From IMG/VR virus record IMGVR_UViG_3300023241_000001, positions 1 through 63,847 of that record: a stretch of 63,847 nucleotides of DNA. One strand, given 5' to 3'. Below the pieces are notes generated by a model. That model saw only the letters and a list, made by a program, of their open reading frames with translations. It was not told where the DNA came from and did not search any database. Positions 33,759 through 42,090 of this stretch are shown one piece after another. The translations under genes and the position numbers were made by a program. This DNA comes from a virus. Position 1 is the first letter of the stretch, and each line of letters opens with the position of its first letter.

Positions 33759-33914
33759 TTACCTCCTTCGCTTATAATCTAAACACCAATTATGTTTGGT
33801 GTATTTAATAAATATCTTTTTCTTTTTGCAATAATATCTTTTGTTTGAGAATAGTTTTTTAAATAAAACATATGAGCTATATAAACAATCTTTACAATTA
33901 TATTTACTAATCAT
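33759..33914 (-). CDS. Small Cys-rich protein, 51 aa
   Basis: MISKYNCKDCLYSSYVLFKK ... YYCKKKK ... HNWCLDYKRRR: four Cys in the CxxC-C-C spacing common in small phage zinc proteins. It starts inside the end of the upstream gene (ATG within AATGATTAG) and its end supplies the Shine-Dalgarno sequence of the methyltransferase. Confidence 0.6.
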   Translation of the reverse strand: MISKYNCKDCLYSSYVLFKKLFSNKRYYCKKKKIFIKYTKHNWCLDYKRRR

Positions 33915-34191
33915 TGACTACTGTTCCGTTAAACATCTCTACTATTTTTTTTACTAATTCATTCTGCATTGCTTTTCTATGAAGATATAGAGATTCAAAC
34001 CTTCTTTTTTCTGTCGGAGATAAAGAATTCCATGAAGCTTCTAGAGGATCCTCAAACTTTGTTTGGAAATTATTTATTACATTTTTCCATTTCTTTTGGT
34101 CTGCTTTTAAATCACTCTCGTTTTCAGAGATATACTTTAATGCTTTAGAAAACCTTTCATATGCTTTTTTAAACTCCGCTATTTTATTCAT
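33907..34191 (-). CDS. Hypothetical helical protein, 94 aa
   Basis: Entirely helical and charged (MNKIAEFKKAYERFSKALKY; SLSPTEKRRFESLYLHRKAM). Overlaps the upstream gene by 4 bases, so probably co-translated. Function unknown. Confidence 0.6.
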   Translation of the reverse strand: MNKIAEFKKAYERFSKALKYISENESDLKADQKKWKNVINNFQTKFEDPLEASWNSLSPTEKRRFESLYLHRKAMQNELVKKIVEMFNGTVVND

Positions 34192-34583
34192 TGTAATTTT
34201 TCCTTTCGTTTTACATAATATTCTTTGTTGTATTTTTTAATCATATCTTTTAAATTTGATTTTTTTGTTAGAGCATATGTTGCTTTAAAAACCATTAATT
34301 CTTTTTTCCGTTCTTTAAAAAATATTGTCATATGGGATTTTGCGCTTTCAAAAAACTTTCTTTGATGTTCTTCTAGCTTATGCTTATTTTGTTCATAGAA
34401 TGCTACTTTACACGTCATATATGGCGCATTGGGTTCATTAGATAACGGAATAATAGCGTGCTTGGGTATCTGTTGAAATACATCAATAATATACTCAAAT
34501 GATTCCGGCATAGTTTCATCTCTTACTTTAGAGATATGTTTTAAATATTTGTAAGCCTTATCTTTTATTCTTATCATTTTCAT
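34188..34583 (-). CDS. Hypothetical protein, 131 aa
   Basis: Basic, helical protein (MKMIRIKDKAYKYLKHISKV). First gene downstream of the repeat-rich 34.6-35.0 kb region, so probably expressed from a promoter there. A role in replication or regulation is possible from position only. Confidence 0.6.
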   Translation of the reverse strand: MKMIRIKDKAYKYLKHISKVRDETMPESFEYIIDVFQQIPKHAIIPLSNEPNAPYMTCKVAFYEQNKHKLEEHQRKFFESAKSHMTIFFKERKKELMVFKATYALTKKSNLKDMIKKYNKEYYVKRKEKLQ

Positions 34584-34682
34584 TTTACAATTCCTTTTTA
34601 TTTGTTCAGCAATCGTTCCATGCTAGGTTTTTTTCTTTGTTCAAAATTTCCTTCAAATGTAGCATTTTTTTGATGTAACATT

Positions 34683-34714
34683 TTTGAGGGTAAAAATGCT
34701 GTTTTACCCTCAAA
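34683..34714. repeat. Perfect 13-base inverted repeat
   Basis: TTTGAGGGTAAAA and TTTTACCCTCAAA are separated by six bases (ATGCTG). Half copies occur nearby (AAGGGTAA near 34869, TTTTAACCCTCAA near 35020). No T tract specific to one strand, so an operator or origin element is more likely than a terminator. Confidence 0.7.
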
Positions 34715-34727
34715 TCAGCGATTTCCG

Positions 34728-34811
34728 CGTAACGCGTAACGGTTTAGCAAAACTGCATTTTCTTTTGGTATCAAACACTTATGTAAATTTCCTAAACCGT
34801 TATACCGTTAC
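34728..34811. promoter_or_regulatory. Operator/iteron pair A (TAACGGT motif)
   Basis: Direct copy at 34728-34748 (TAACGCG+TAACGGTTTAGC) and inverted copy at 34791-34811, reading CCTAAACCGTTATACCGTTA on the plus strand. Each copy has two tandem TAACGG-type half sites, the usual target layout for ribbon-helix-helix repressors. Confidence 0.65.
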
Positions 34812-34910
34812 AATCCCGCACGAAATAACCGTTTTTTCATAAATATTGAACTTGAAAAAGGTGTTTTTAAGGGTAAGGATATATGGAAAAATAGTTTGTT
34901 CGTGCGGAAA

Positions 34911-34993
34911 CGTAATGCTGTAACGGTTTAGCAAAATCAAAAAAACTATTGATTTTATTGAAAACGGAAAAAAATAAACCGTTATACCGTTAC
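34911..34993. promoter_or_regulatory. Operator/iteron pair B (TAACGGT motif)
   Basis: Direct copy at 34911-34932 (TAATGCTG+TAACGGTTTAGC) and inverted copy at 34976-34993 (AAACCGTTATACCGTTAC). Spacing between the copies (43 bases) nearly equals that of pair A (42), so the module has been duplicated. Confidence 0.65.
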
Positions 34994-35022
34994 GCACCCC
35001 CAAAAATCTATGCTGAACGCTT

Positions 35023-37668
35023 TTAACCCTCAATTAACTCCTTTGAAACACTCTCATCATCCTCTACAGCTTCTACACTCTCACCCTCATTGTCGATCAA
35101 TCCTTCAGGAGCATCTGCAACTTCTGGATTTATTATTGAACCAGTTATTGCATTATAAAATGTATCTTTATCACAAGGAAACTTACTATATATATCTTCT
35201 ATCTTAGGTAGAAATCCTAATGTAGAACTTGACCACTCTAATCCTCGTCTAGATATTCTAAATTGTGAAGCTTTACCTCTACCGCCTGCACCTTTTTCAG
35301 AATACTCAATAAGATTTGCCCTCATTAAAACATACATCCATTTCTTAACCTTATCTACTTTCCAATCCATATATTCAGCAATATCTTTATATTTAAAAAT
35401 AAACTCATTCTCATAACTTTCATCTTCTTCTGGCTTCCAATTATCACTCATTGTTTTAATTGCTTTCCAAAGCTGTTCTGCTGATGGGCCTATTTCATAT
35501 ATAGTATATGTCAATATAGATTCCGCTACTGTTTTAGCTACAAAATAATCTGCTAATGTAGAGATTAAATGTATTGTTCCGTCAGGTTGCTTTTTTTGTT
35601 CTCTATGGAATTGGTGTAGTATTGTCACTATTTCAATTAGCACTCTAAATCTTTCCCTATCTCTTCTTATTCTTACAGGTTTATCAGGGAACACAGAAAA
35701 TACCTCTTTTGCGTATGGAATAATTATCTTGAAATCTGGATTAAGTAAACGTTGTATATTTTTCCAGAGATTTAATTCTTTTTCATCTAACTTAAATGTT
35801 TCTCCCATTGCCTTACGAATAGTTATATCACCTATTGCTTGTGTTAACTGTGGAGAATCATCACTAAATACTGAAAAGTTTCTAGTTTCATTTTCATCAA
35901 ACATCTGCGCTTTGGTAGTTGTGATAAGAAATCCTACAGGTCCTTTAACTTTCTTTGTTATAGTTTCCATTTGACCAGAGTGTTGATCCTTAACAGGCAT
36001 CATTAAAATTAAATCGCCTTCTGATTGCGCGGTTCTTATAGAATAATCAGCCGCTTCTGAGCCGGGAAGCTCATTGATAAATATAATTCTGTTTTGCATT
36101 CCGTCCTCGGGTAAATGGAAGAAAGCATTTTGCGTTGCTCTCGTAATGAAATGATAACCTTCTTCCGGTATAAGCCTTTGGATACATTGACACGAAAAAG
36201 ATTTACCACTAGAAGCTTCACCTTTGACTGTTATTGATAATGGCTCTTTTGTTATTCTTGACGTATAACATAAATAAACCATTAGCCTCATTATTTCTTC
36301 TCCAACAACACCCATTTTATTTGTTAAAGAAATGACATTATATAAAACATTTTTATTCTCCGTAAGGAATTTTATTGCTTCATTCTTTTCACCTTCTGTC
36401 ATTATATATAATTGCTTAGGTGCAGTTAATTTATCATGCTCTTCTTTTTCTAATTGCTTTTTAACTAGATCCTCTAATTTAATTAAATCAGAATCTATCT
36501 CGTCCTCTTGTGATGCTTTAACAAATCTTGCTCTATTAGATGCCATACTTAATTTAATAGAATCTTTAAATAATATTTTTCCTGATTTGCTTAATGTAAG
36601 AGATACTTTAAAATTTCCAGATTTCATAAATTCAAAGTTAGCTAATCTAAACTCATAATCTTTCTTTCTAAATACCATTATTTCTTTATCTCTAAAAATC
36701 ATAGTAATGATGCCTTTATCTATTTGCTCTTTTCTCATCTGTGAGCTTGTTAGAGGGCAAGTTGTTTTATCACAATAATTTTGGATTATCGCATCATCAC
36801 AACCATAGCTTTTATAACCACCTTTAAAGACAGAGTTTATTATTTTAATTAGAACTCTTTCAGGTAGAGGTGGTGTATTTCTCTCGTTCCAGCCTGCTAT
36901 TAGAGTTTGAATATCATTCTCTGACATTCCTTTTTCTTTATAATTTATAGCTAATCTGAAACAGGCATTATCTCGATGACCTTTAGAAACTCCTTCTTTT
37001 ATTTTATGTATGCAAGGTAACTCTTTGCTTGGGATATAATGTTTATTATCGGATCCTGTATCTAGCATTGTTACTTTTTTTCTTCCTAAACTTTTTCCAA
37101 TAATAGTTATTTTTATTAGAGTAATATCTGTTTTTTTAATTTTAGAAAGGTCTTTAATATTATTTATAAATGTTTTATTATCATCATCTACAAAAATTGT
37201 TCTATCATTCCCGGCATCTCCACCGAACAAAGGGAGGTTAATGTAGTTTCCAAAAGGATGAGCTTCATTAACGCTGTCTTGCTTAGGAAAGATTTCGCAG
37301 ATAATACCCATCTCACTCAATATATTTTCAAAAACTAATCTTGGCTTTATAGCTTCAATTTTTTCATTGAAGAAACACCAGATATGAAATCCTTTACTCT
37401 TACTTCTTTCAATATAAATATTTAATCTTAACTCTTCTAATTTTTGTTTTATTGCTAATGCTTTCTCGAAGTTATTCTCATCTAAATCTACTGCAATCCA
37501 ATTAACAAACTCTTTATTGTAAATAGGATATATACCCATTCTTTGCATTCCGTCTATATGTTTTTTATATATTTCTAATGTTAGCTTTTCTTTTAGACAG
37601 AAATTATTTCGCCCATAGGCATCATCTCTTCCGGAAAAGAGTTCAGAAAATTGTTTAATGTCATTCAT
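35023..37668 (-). CDS. AEP primase - helicase fusion
   Basis: 881 residues. Residues about 55-150 are an archaeo-eukaryotic-type primase: WIAVDLD (Asp61/Asp63), SKGFHIWCFF (His95) and GNYINLPLF, the arrangement seen in TOTE-type primases. A PriCT-like helical part (GHRDNACFRLAINYKEKGMS) and four Cys/His region follow. Around residue 483-490 is a Walker A (GEASSGKS), then RIIFINELPG as Walker B. The C-terminus is a winged-helix-like segment (YKDIAEYMDWKVDKVKKWMY). It would prime and unwind phage DNA. It ends at the repeat-rich candidate origin. Confidence 0.85.
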   Translation of the reverse strand: MNDIKQFSELFSGRDDAYGRNNFCLKEKLTLEIYKKHIDGMQRMGIYPIYNKEFVNWIAVDLDENNFEKALAIKQKLEELRLNIYIERSKSKGFHIWCFFNEKIEAIKPRLVFENILSEMGIICEIFPKQDSVNEAHPFGNYINLPLFGGDAGNDRTIFVDDDNKTFINNIKDLSKIKKTDITLIKITIIGKSLGRKKVTMLDTGSDNKHYIPSKELPCIHKIKEGVSKGHRDNACFRLAINYKEKGMSENDIQTLIAGWNERNTPPLPERVLIKIINSVFKGGYKSYGCDDAIIQNYCDKTTCPLTSSQMRKEQIDKGIITMIFRDKEIMVFRKKDYEFRLANFEFMKSGNFKVSLTLSKSGKILFKDSIKLSMASNRARFVKASQEDEIDSDLIKLEDLVKKQLEKEEHDKLTAPKQLYIMTEGEKNEAIKFLTENKNVLYNVISLTNKMGVVGEEIMRLMVYLCYTSRITKEPLSITVKGEASSGKSFSCQCIQRLIPEEGYHFITRATQNAFFHLPEDGMQNRIIFINELPGSEAADYSIRTAQSEGDLILMMPVKDQHSGQMETITKKVKGPVGFLITTTKAQMFDENETRNFSVFSDDSPQLTQAIGDITIRKAMGETFKLDEKELNLWKNIQRLLNPDFKIIIPYAKEVFSVFPDKPVRIRRDRERFRVLIEIVTILHQFHREQKKQPDGTIHLISTLADYFVAKTVAESILTYTIYEIGPSAEQLWKAIKTMSDNWKPEEDESYENEFIFKYKDIAEYMDWKVDKVKKWMYVLMRANLIEYSEKGAGGRGKASQFRISRRGLEWSSSTLGFLPKIEDIYSKFPCDKDTFYNAITGSIINPEVADAPEGLIDNEGESVEAVEDDESVSKELIEG

Positions 37669-37701
37669 TTTATCTCCTAAATTATAATTATTAATAATAC
37701 G

Positions 37702-37727
37702 CCGGCGCTAGATTGCTCTAACGCCGG
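37702..37727 (-). terminator. Ten-base-stem hairpin after the 37742 gene
   Basis: On the minus strand CCGGCGTTAG pairs with CTAGCGCCGG (one G-U pair) around a 6-base loop, followed by AT-rich sequence without a long T run. It separates the ssDNA-binding-like gene from the primase and may be a partial terminator. Confidence 0.55.
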
Positions 37728-37741
37728 TTGGAAAAGATGGA

Positions 37742-38488
37742 TTACTCAGAGTTTTCTTCTGTCAACTCAACGTCAATGTCAGCTTTACGTCTATAAAGCG
37801 AATCAAACATCTTTTTTGCAGTATCATATTCTTCGTTTGTGCATCTCCTAACGAATTTAATAATAGGTACTGCATAAGTTCCTTTTGTTCCTTTTTCAAT
37901 CTTTGAGGAAAGATTATATACTCTAGCAAACATATCTTCGCCAGAATACCTCGCCATTGAAAGGAATGTTTTCGCTGTTTTAATTGCTGTTTTCATCATC
38001 GACAATGAGAGTGGGAATTGTTGTAGTCTATCAACAAGTATGCAAGGAAAATTGTAAACCTGCGAGAATTTAGGTGGCTCTTTTCCTTCCCAAGCTGAAC
38101 CGGGAACCTCTTCAACAGGTTTATCTAAAAATTGCTCATATTCCTCAATAGCCATTGTTACTTTAATGTTATCTCTAGACATCATTACAAGCCCGCGCTC
38201 AAGATCAAATTGAGCTCTGGTTTTAAACATGAACAAAGGAATTATTTCTAATTCATCACCAAACACTTCATCAGTTAAGTTATTAAATAACTCTCCCATT
38301 TTTGCGTTTCCATCAACGCATACTTGAGATAATCCTTGAGCAAGCCCAAGCCGAGCTATTTTAATATCTCCTTCGTCCATTGCCTCAAAACCTGCCGGAA
38401 CGTGTGATTTGTCTGTTCCTCCTGATACTCTTAATTCGAGATTCTGTGATTCGTTAGATGTTACTTCATTCTTTTTTTCTTCACTCAT
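37742..38488 (-). CDS. Phage replication/recombination-associated protein (ssDNA-binding-like)
   Basis: 248 residues, acidic tail (ADIDVELTEENSE). The pattern GDIKIARLGLAQGLSQVC, ... DELEIIPLFMFKTRAQFD ... resembles a widespread phage protein found next to replication genes and sometimes called a single-stranded DNA-binding protein. The acidic C-terminus fits that idea. The assignment rests on layout rather than a hallmark motif. Confidence 0.6.
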   Translation of the reverse strand: MSEEKKNEVTSNESQNLELRVSGGTDKSHVPAGFEAMDEGDIKIARLGLAQGLSQVCVDGNAKMGELFNNLTDEVFGDELEIIPLFMFKTRAQFDLERGLVMMSRDNIKVTMAIEEYEQFLDKPVEEVPGSAWEGKEPPKFSQVYNFPCILVDRLQQFPLSLSMMKTAIKTAKTFLSMARYSGEDMFARVYNLSSKIEKGTKGTYAVPIIKFVRRCTNEEYDTAKKMFDSLYRRKADIDVELTEENSE

Positions 38489-38501
38489 CTTACCCTCCTT
38501 T

Positions 38502-38903
38502 TTACTTCATTAATGTTATGGCTAACTCTGGTTTAAAGAAATATTTAAATAGATCATCCGGAATTTGCTCTCCTTCTTTTAGTAGACCAGAGATAAAGGA
38601 AGATAAGGTTTTATTATGTATAGCTGACTTAATCATATCTGACCTGCCGCAATCCTCAGCAATCCACCTTAAAGCTTCTTCTTTTTTATCTTTGTCAACA
38701 CTAACATAGAGCGTTTCTTTTCGGACAGCAGAACAATTCAAAGTATTGCTTTTAAATGACTTTAAATCTCTGTTCTCCATATACTCTATTAGAGCTAATT
38801 CCGCTTCTTGTTTCACCTTTTTTGCATCTGACAAGAGTACAGTAAATTCTTTTTCTCTTGTTCTAGCATCAAGGACTAACTGAAGTAACTCTGTTTCATT
38901 CAT
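38502..38903 (-). CDS. Conserved phage hypothetical protein, 133 aa
   Basis: The N-terminal coiled coil (ETELLQLVLDARTREKEFTV) is followed by NTLNCSAVRKETLYVSVDKD and LFKYFFKPELAITLMK, a layout common in phage proteins beside ssDNA-binding or recombination genes. GAGGTG precedes the start. Function unknown. Confidence 0.65.
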   Translation of the reverse strand: MNETELLQLVLDARTREKEFTVLLSDAKKVKQEAELALIEYMENRDLKSFKSNTLNCSAVRKETLYVSVDKDKKEEALRWIAEDCGRSDMIKSAIHNKTLSSFISGLLKEGEQIPDDLFKYFFKPELAITLMK

Positions 38904-38921
38904 TCAACTCACCTCCTAAAA

Positions 38922-39122
38922 CTATTCTTTTGATATTGTCCAGATTGCTTTTCCTTCTTGATTCTTGAGCGTAATCTCCCCTTTTGCATAACGCTTATCA
39001 GAAACATAACTAGCGTTAATTTTCCGCGATGCAGCTACTTTTGCGCTAAAGTTATCTCTTGCTGGTATTGGCAACGTTGTTGTCATATTCTCGTACGTAG
39101 CAGATAGAACATAGATTCTCAT
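38922..39122 (-). CDS. Small hypothetical protein, 66 aa
   Basis: MRIYVLSATYENMTTTLPIP...SAKVAASRKINASYVS: a small alpha/beta protein. AGGAGGTGAG precedes the start. Not recognised. Confidence 0.6.
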   Translation of the reverse strand: MRIYVLSATYENMTTTLPIPARDNFSAKVAASRKINASYVSDKRYAKGEITLKNQEGKAIWTISKE

Positions 39123-39137
39123 TTTTCCTCACCTCCT

Positions 39138-39347
39138 TTATTTTATTTTTTCATTCCACACTAATCTCATATCAAAACCTTGTTCCAAACAATATATTTT
39201 ATGTTCTAAATTATCTTTCTTAATCTCAATTACTCTATAATTTTCATATGGCTTATGCATAGGAGCGCAACCTAAAATAAGCCACATGAAAACTACACTT
39301 AATAATAAACATACCAATATACACAAAAAAAGAAATAGCTTATCCAT
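39138..39347 (-). CDS. Small membrane protein / lipoprotein candidate, 69 aa
   Basis: An N-terminal hydrophobic segment (FLFLCILVCLLLSVVFMWLI) is followed by LILGCAPMHK, which fits a lipobox with Cys27. The mature part is short and charged. It overlaps the VRR-NUC gene start region by 8 bases. Confidence 0.6.
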   Translation of the reverse strand: MDKLFLFLCILVCLLLSVVFMWLILGCAPMHKPYENYRVIEIKKDNLEHKIYCLEQGFDMRLVWNEKIK

Positions 39348-39657
39348 TATATTTCTCCTTTATTATTGTCATTATCTTATCAATAAACTCATTCAATGTT
39401 TCTTGTTTATCAATATATAATAATGATTCTCCACCGGCAATCATGAACGCTGTCATTTGATAACTTTGATATAAAGTTAATGCACCGTCAGCACTCTTGA
39501 ATTCAATAGCGAATGGAACTCCTTTGATAACTAAGAAACCGTCAAATGGTTTTTTATTTCCGAGATTGAGTGTATCTGGTATTTTATACCAAAAGCAATT
39601 AGGGTCTGCTTTCGCTATCTTATCCTTAAACTTTTGATATAATTTTCTTTCACTCAT
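39340..39657 (-). CDS. VRR-NUC-type nuclease
   Basis: 105 residues. PFDGFLVIKGVPFAIEFKSA carries the D...ExK catalytic pattern of PD-(D/E)xK nucleases, and FWYKIPD before it and GALTLYQSYQ after it match the VRR-NUC (Holliday-junction resolvase-like) layout. Likely helps resolve replication or recombination intermediates. Overlaps neighbours on both sides. Confidence 0.8.
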   Translation of the reverse strand: MSERKLYQKFKDKIAKADPNCFWYKIPDTLNLGNKKPFDGFLVIKGVPFAIEFKSADGALTLYQSYQMTAFMIAGGESLLYIDKQETLNEFIDKIMTIIKEKYNG

Positions 39658-39971
39658 AATCCATCTCTCATTTCTTCATCTTCGATCAACCCTCTTAACA
39701 ATGCTAGATATACTCTTGCATCTTTAATCCTACTTTCAATTGGCTCTTCTGAAAAAGTTTGATTGTTTCTGATATAACTGCAAATAGAATCTAAATGTTT
39801 TTTGAGATATACCCATAATACTAACTTTGCATCTATGTTTAATTCTTTACCTAATCTTTTAAAATTATCTAATTTATCGCCTTGAGTATATTCTTTACCT
39901 TTTTCTGAGCTAACCTTGATCTCTTCTTCTACCATGTTTTTATATAATTTATGAAAATATTCTGCATCCAT
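39654..39971 (-). CDS. Nucleotide-modification-associated (DUF1599-like) protein
   Basis: 105 residues. KGKEYTQGDKLDNFKRLGKE, VLWVYLKKHLDSICSYI and ESRIKDARVYLALLRGLIED match the DUF1599/Nmad1 pattern found in many phages. The fold resembles all-alpha nucleotide pyrophosphohydrolases. Substrate unknown. Confidence 0.8.
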   Translation of the reverse strand: MDAEYFHKLYKNMVEEEIKVSSEKGKEYTQGDKLDNFKRLGKELNIDAKLVLWVYLKKHLDSICSYIRNNQTFSEEPIESRIKDARVYLALLRGLIEDEEMRDGL

Positions 39972-39973
39972 AC

Positions 39974-40132
39974 TTACCTCCTTTTTTTACTTGCTATAAA
40001 CTTTTTCATTGCTTCTCTAAAGTAAGGCAAAAAAGAATTATAACAATCATTGCACAAACCATGACTATTTAATGGAGTTGGTAAATTTTCCTCTTTCTTT
40101 CCACATTTACGGCACTTAGTTCCTTTATTCAT
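39974..40132 (-). CDS. Small zinc-ribbon protein, 52 aa
   Basis: MNKGTKCRKCGKKEENLPTP ... HGLCNDCYNSF: two CxxC pairs form a zinc ribbon, followed by a basic helix. The start at 40132 overlaps the helicase stop (TAATG) and has GGGG upstream, so it is preferred over an in-frame ATG at 40159. Confidence 0.65.
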   Translation of the reverse strand: MNKGTKCRKCGKKEENLPTPLNSHGLCNDCYNSFLPYFREAMKKFIASKKRR

Positions 40133-41739
40133 TATTGCCCCTTTAACATGTTTAAACATGATTCTGATAGGTTCTGTTTGGTTTTTAATGCCTTATATAT
40201 CACTTCATCAATAGAGTTCTTAGCAAGTAGTTGAAAGTATGTAGTATTATATTTTTGACCAATCCTGTGGCATCTGTCGCACGCTTGGACGTATTCCTCA
40301 TAACTATAAGATAACGAATACCAAATAGAATAACTACACTGTTGGAGATTTAATCCATGCCCTCCTGATTTCGGATGAGCTATTAAGAAACGTTTTTTCC
40401 CTGCTTGAAAGTCTTGTATATTTTTAATCTTTTCTTTCTGAGGTATTGTGCCGTTTAATAATACAGCATCATCTCCTAATAAGAGCTTTAGCTCTGCTGA
40501 TTCCCAATGGTATTGTATCCATATTATTATTTGTTTATTTTTAGGTATTGAGTTTATTGTTTCAGTTAATACTTTAATTTTTGAATCACTTACTTTAACA
40601 GGAATCCCATTTATATTTATTACGAATCCTCCTGTTATCTCTCTAAGCTTACATATCTTTGATAATTCATTAGCGGCTAGAGTAATACTATCTTTAAATT
40701 CTAAAACATTCTCTTTCTTCATTGATTCATATGCTTTCTCTTGCACCTTATCCATATAGACTAATCTAGTTTCAAATATTTGTTCTGGTAAATCTAATGC
40801 ATCTTCTTTTTGTAAAGAGAATGCTTGTCTTGATATTCTATCCATTATTGCCTCTTTGGCTCCACTCATTGTGCGGTAAAGATAACCTCCGTAACCTGTT
40901 GAGTAAAAGAAACTATTTCTATATTTATAAAAATTATCACTAAGTAGCTCATCATTAACAAACGCCATTTGACCCCAATACTCTAATAAATTATTAGGCG
41001 CTGGAATACCGCTTAAACATATTCTATGTTTTATTTTATTTTTATAGTCAAGAATAGTTTTAGTTATCGCTGATGAGTGTGATTTTATTTTAGCGCTCTC
41101 ATCTATTATTAAACAACTTATTTTGTTCTCAATAGACGGTTTCTTTATCTTTGATAGTTTTTTAAACCCTTCAAAATTTATAATATATACATCGTAATCA
41201 TTGTTCCACTCTTTCAAATTATTCCATAGCACAATTGACCTGAGATTACTCCATTTATTTATTTCTGCTACCCATACACTCTCTAATGTAGATAAAGGCG
41301 CAATGATGATTGCCGGTAACTTCCAATGCTCTATTAGTTTTATAGCTGTTAATGTTTTGCCGAGCCCCGGATCCATAAACAAAGCGTAGCTATCAAACAT
41401 AGCAGCAAGAGCAATAGCTTTCTTTTGATGCTGATAGCACATTGATAAATCAGTTTTACCTAACTTATCAATCAAGCAATCATTTATTTTTATTTTATTA
41501 GCGAGGTTAACTTTTTCGTGGTACTTTTGTTTCTCGTTGCGTAATTGTTGGTATATAATCTTAGTATCTAAATCGTATTGAATATTTAGATGCTCTATTA
41601 TATCTATTAATTTTCTTTTTGGGAATACCCACGAAGAGGTTGCTTTATGAAACTTATATTCTCCGATTGATTTGACTAATTCTTTTTCTTCAAACAGGCA
41701 TTTTACGATTGCCGAATCATTATTTACAGATACAAACAT
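40132..41739 (-). CDS. SNF2-family helicase
   Basis: 535 residues. Motif I DPGLGKT (about 123-129), motif II LIIDESAK (about 208-215), motif III LSGIPAP, and C-terminal motifs LNGTIPQKEK, HPKSGGHGLNLQ and QACDRCHRIGQ (about 484-494) define a full SNF2/superfamily 2 ATPase. Phage members act on DNA during replication or recombination. The gene is the first one after the consensus promoter at 41.8 kb. Confidence 0.92.
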   Translation of the reverse strand: MFVSVNNDSAIVKCLFEEKELVKSIGEYKFHKATSSWVFPKRKLIDIIEHLNIQYDLDTKIIYQQLRNEKQKYHEKVNLANKIKINDCLIDKLGKTDLSMCYQHQKKAIALAAMFDSYALFMDPGLGKTLTAIKLIEHWKLPAIIIAPLSTLESVWVAEINKWSNLRSIVLWNNLKEWNNDYDVYIINFEGFKKLSKIKKPSIENKISCLIIDESAKIKSHSSAITKTILDYKNKIKHRICLSGIPAPNNLLEYWGQMAFVNDELLSDNFYKYRNSFFYSTGYGGYLYRTMSGAKEAIMDRISRQAFSLQKEDALDLPEQIFETRLVYMDKVQEKAYESMKKENVLEFKDSITLAANELSKICKLREITGGFVININGIPVKVSDSKIKVLTETINSIPKNKQIIIWIQYHWESAELKLLLGDDAVLLNGTIPQKEKIKNIQDFQAGKKRFLIAHPKSGGHGLNLQQCSYSIWYSLSYSYEEYVQACDRCHRIGQKYNTTYFQLLAKNSIDEVIYKALKTKQNLSESCLNMLKGQ

Positions 41740-41754
41740 ATGAAAACTCCTTGT

Positions 41755-41774
41755 TTATACCGTTACGAGTATTG
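41755..41774. promoter_or_regulatory. Operator, downstream arm
   Basis: TTATACCGTTACGAGTATTG is the exact reverse complement of 41860-41879. On the leftward transcript it lies about 38-57 bases downstream of the predicted start, between the promoter and the helicase gene. Confidence 0.7.
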
Positions 41775-41818
41775 CGAATCAAAGCAAATGATTTTTAATA
41801 GAATGTTATTGAAAATCC

Positions 41819-41846
41819 ATTATAACATTGCTTTTTTTCGTGTCAA
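41819..41846 (-). promoter_or_regulatory. Consensus sigma70 promoter, leftward
   Basis: On the minus strand TTGACA (41846-41841), 16-base spacer, TATAAT (41824-41819): both hexamers match the consensus exactly. It drives the helicase and downstream replication genes. It sits between two inverted copies of the operator, immediately downstream of the ribbon-helix-helix gene. Confidence 0.85.
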
Positions 41847-41859
41847 GGGCTTTTTTTTA

Positions 41860-41888
41860 CAATACTCGTAACGGTATAACGGTTTAGG
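41860..41888. promoter_or_regulatory. Operator, upstream arm
   Basis: CAATACTCG is followed by TAACGGTATAACGGTTTAGG, containing two tandem TAACGGT octamers. The first 20 bases (41860-41879) pair perfectly with 41755-41774. It lies upstream of the -35 box and two bases from the end of the ribbon-helix-helix gene. Confidence 0.75.
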
Positions 41889-41891
41889 TTA

Positions 41892-42077
41892 TTAACCAAT
41901 ATTCAATATTTCTGGATGTTCCATTGCGTTCCTAACAAGCAATCTTATTAGCGCTGACCGCGATGCTATCTCGGGAATTTTCTTCTTTACTTTCCTATCA
42001 AGGAATGTAATTTCGCTTTGAGTAAATCCCACCAATATATTAATTTTGCGGTCTTTTGCGCTCACTTTTTTTGTCAT
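41892..42077 (-). CDS. Ribbon-helix-helix regulator (61 aa)
   Basis: A basic N-terminus, then KINILVGFTQSEITFLDRKV and SRSALIRLLVRNAMEHPE: a beta strand and two helices as in Arc/MetJ/CopG-type DNA-binding dimers. GGAGG precedes the start. Tandem half-site operators lie just downstream and around the helicase promoter, and similar sites lie in the candidate origin, so it is the obvious candidate to bind them. Confidence 0.8.
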   Translation of the reverse strand: MTKKVSAKDRKINILVGFTQSEITFLDRKVKKKIPEIASRSALIRLLVRNAMEHPEILNIG

Positions 42078-42090
42078 AATCCTCCTTTTA

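Larger units (their letters stand above)
34584..35022. other. Repeat-rich non-coding region, candidate origin/control region
   Basis: 439 bases without a convincing gene, just downstream of the primase-helicase. It holds four copies of a TAACGGT-based motif arranged as two inverted pairs (34728-34748 with 34791-34811; 34911-34932 with 34976-34993), a perfect 13-base inverted repeat (34683-34714), and a CCGCACGAA / TTCGTGCGG pair (34815-34823, 34899-34907). Iteron-like arrays beside a primase gene often mark replication origins. The same motif flanks a promoter at 41.8 kb, so control by a common repressor is an alternative or additional role. Confidence 0.6.

Noticed and set aside
34800-35033. 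77-codon minus-strand frame in the repeat-rich region
   Set aside because: It reads through operator repeats and has no ribosome site; better explained as non-coding control DNA.
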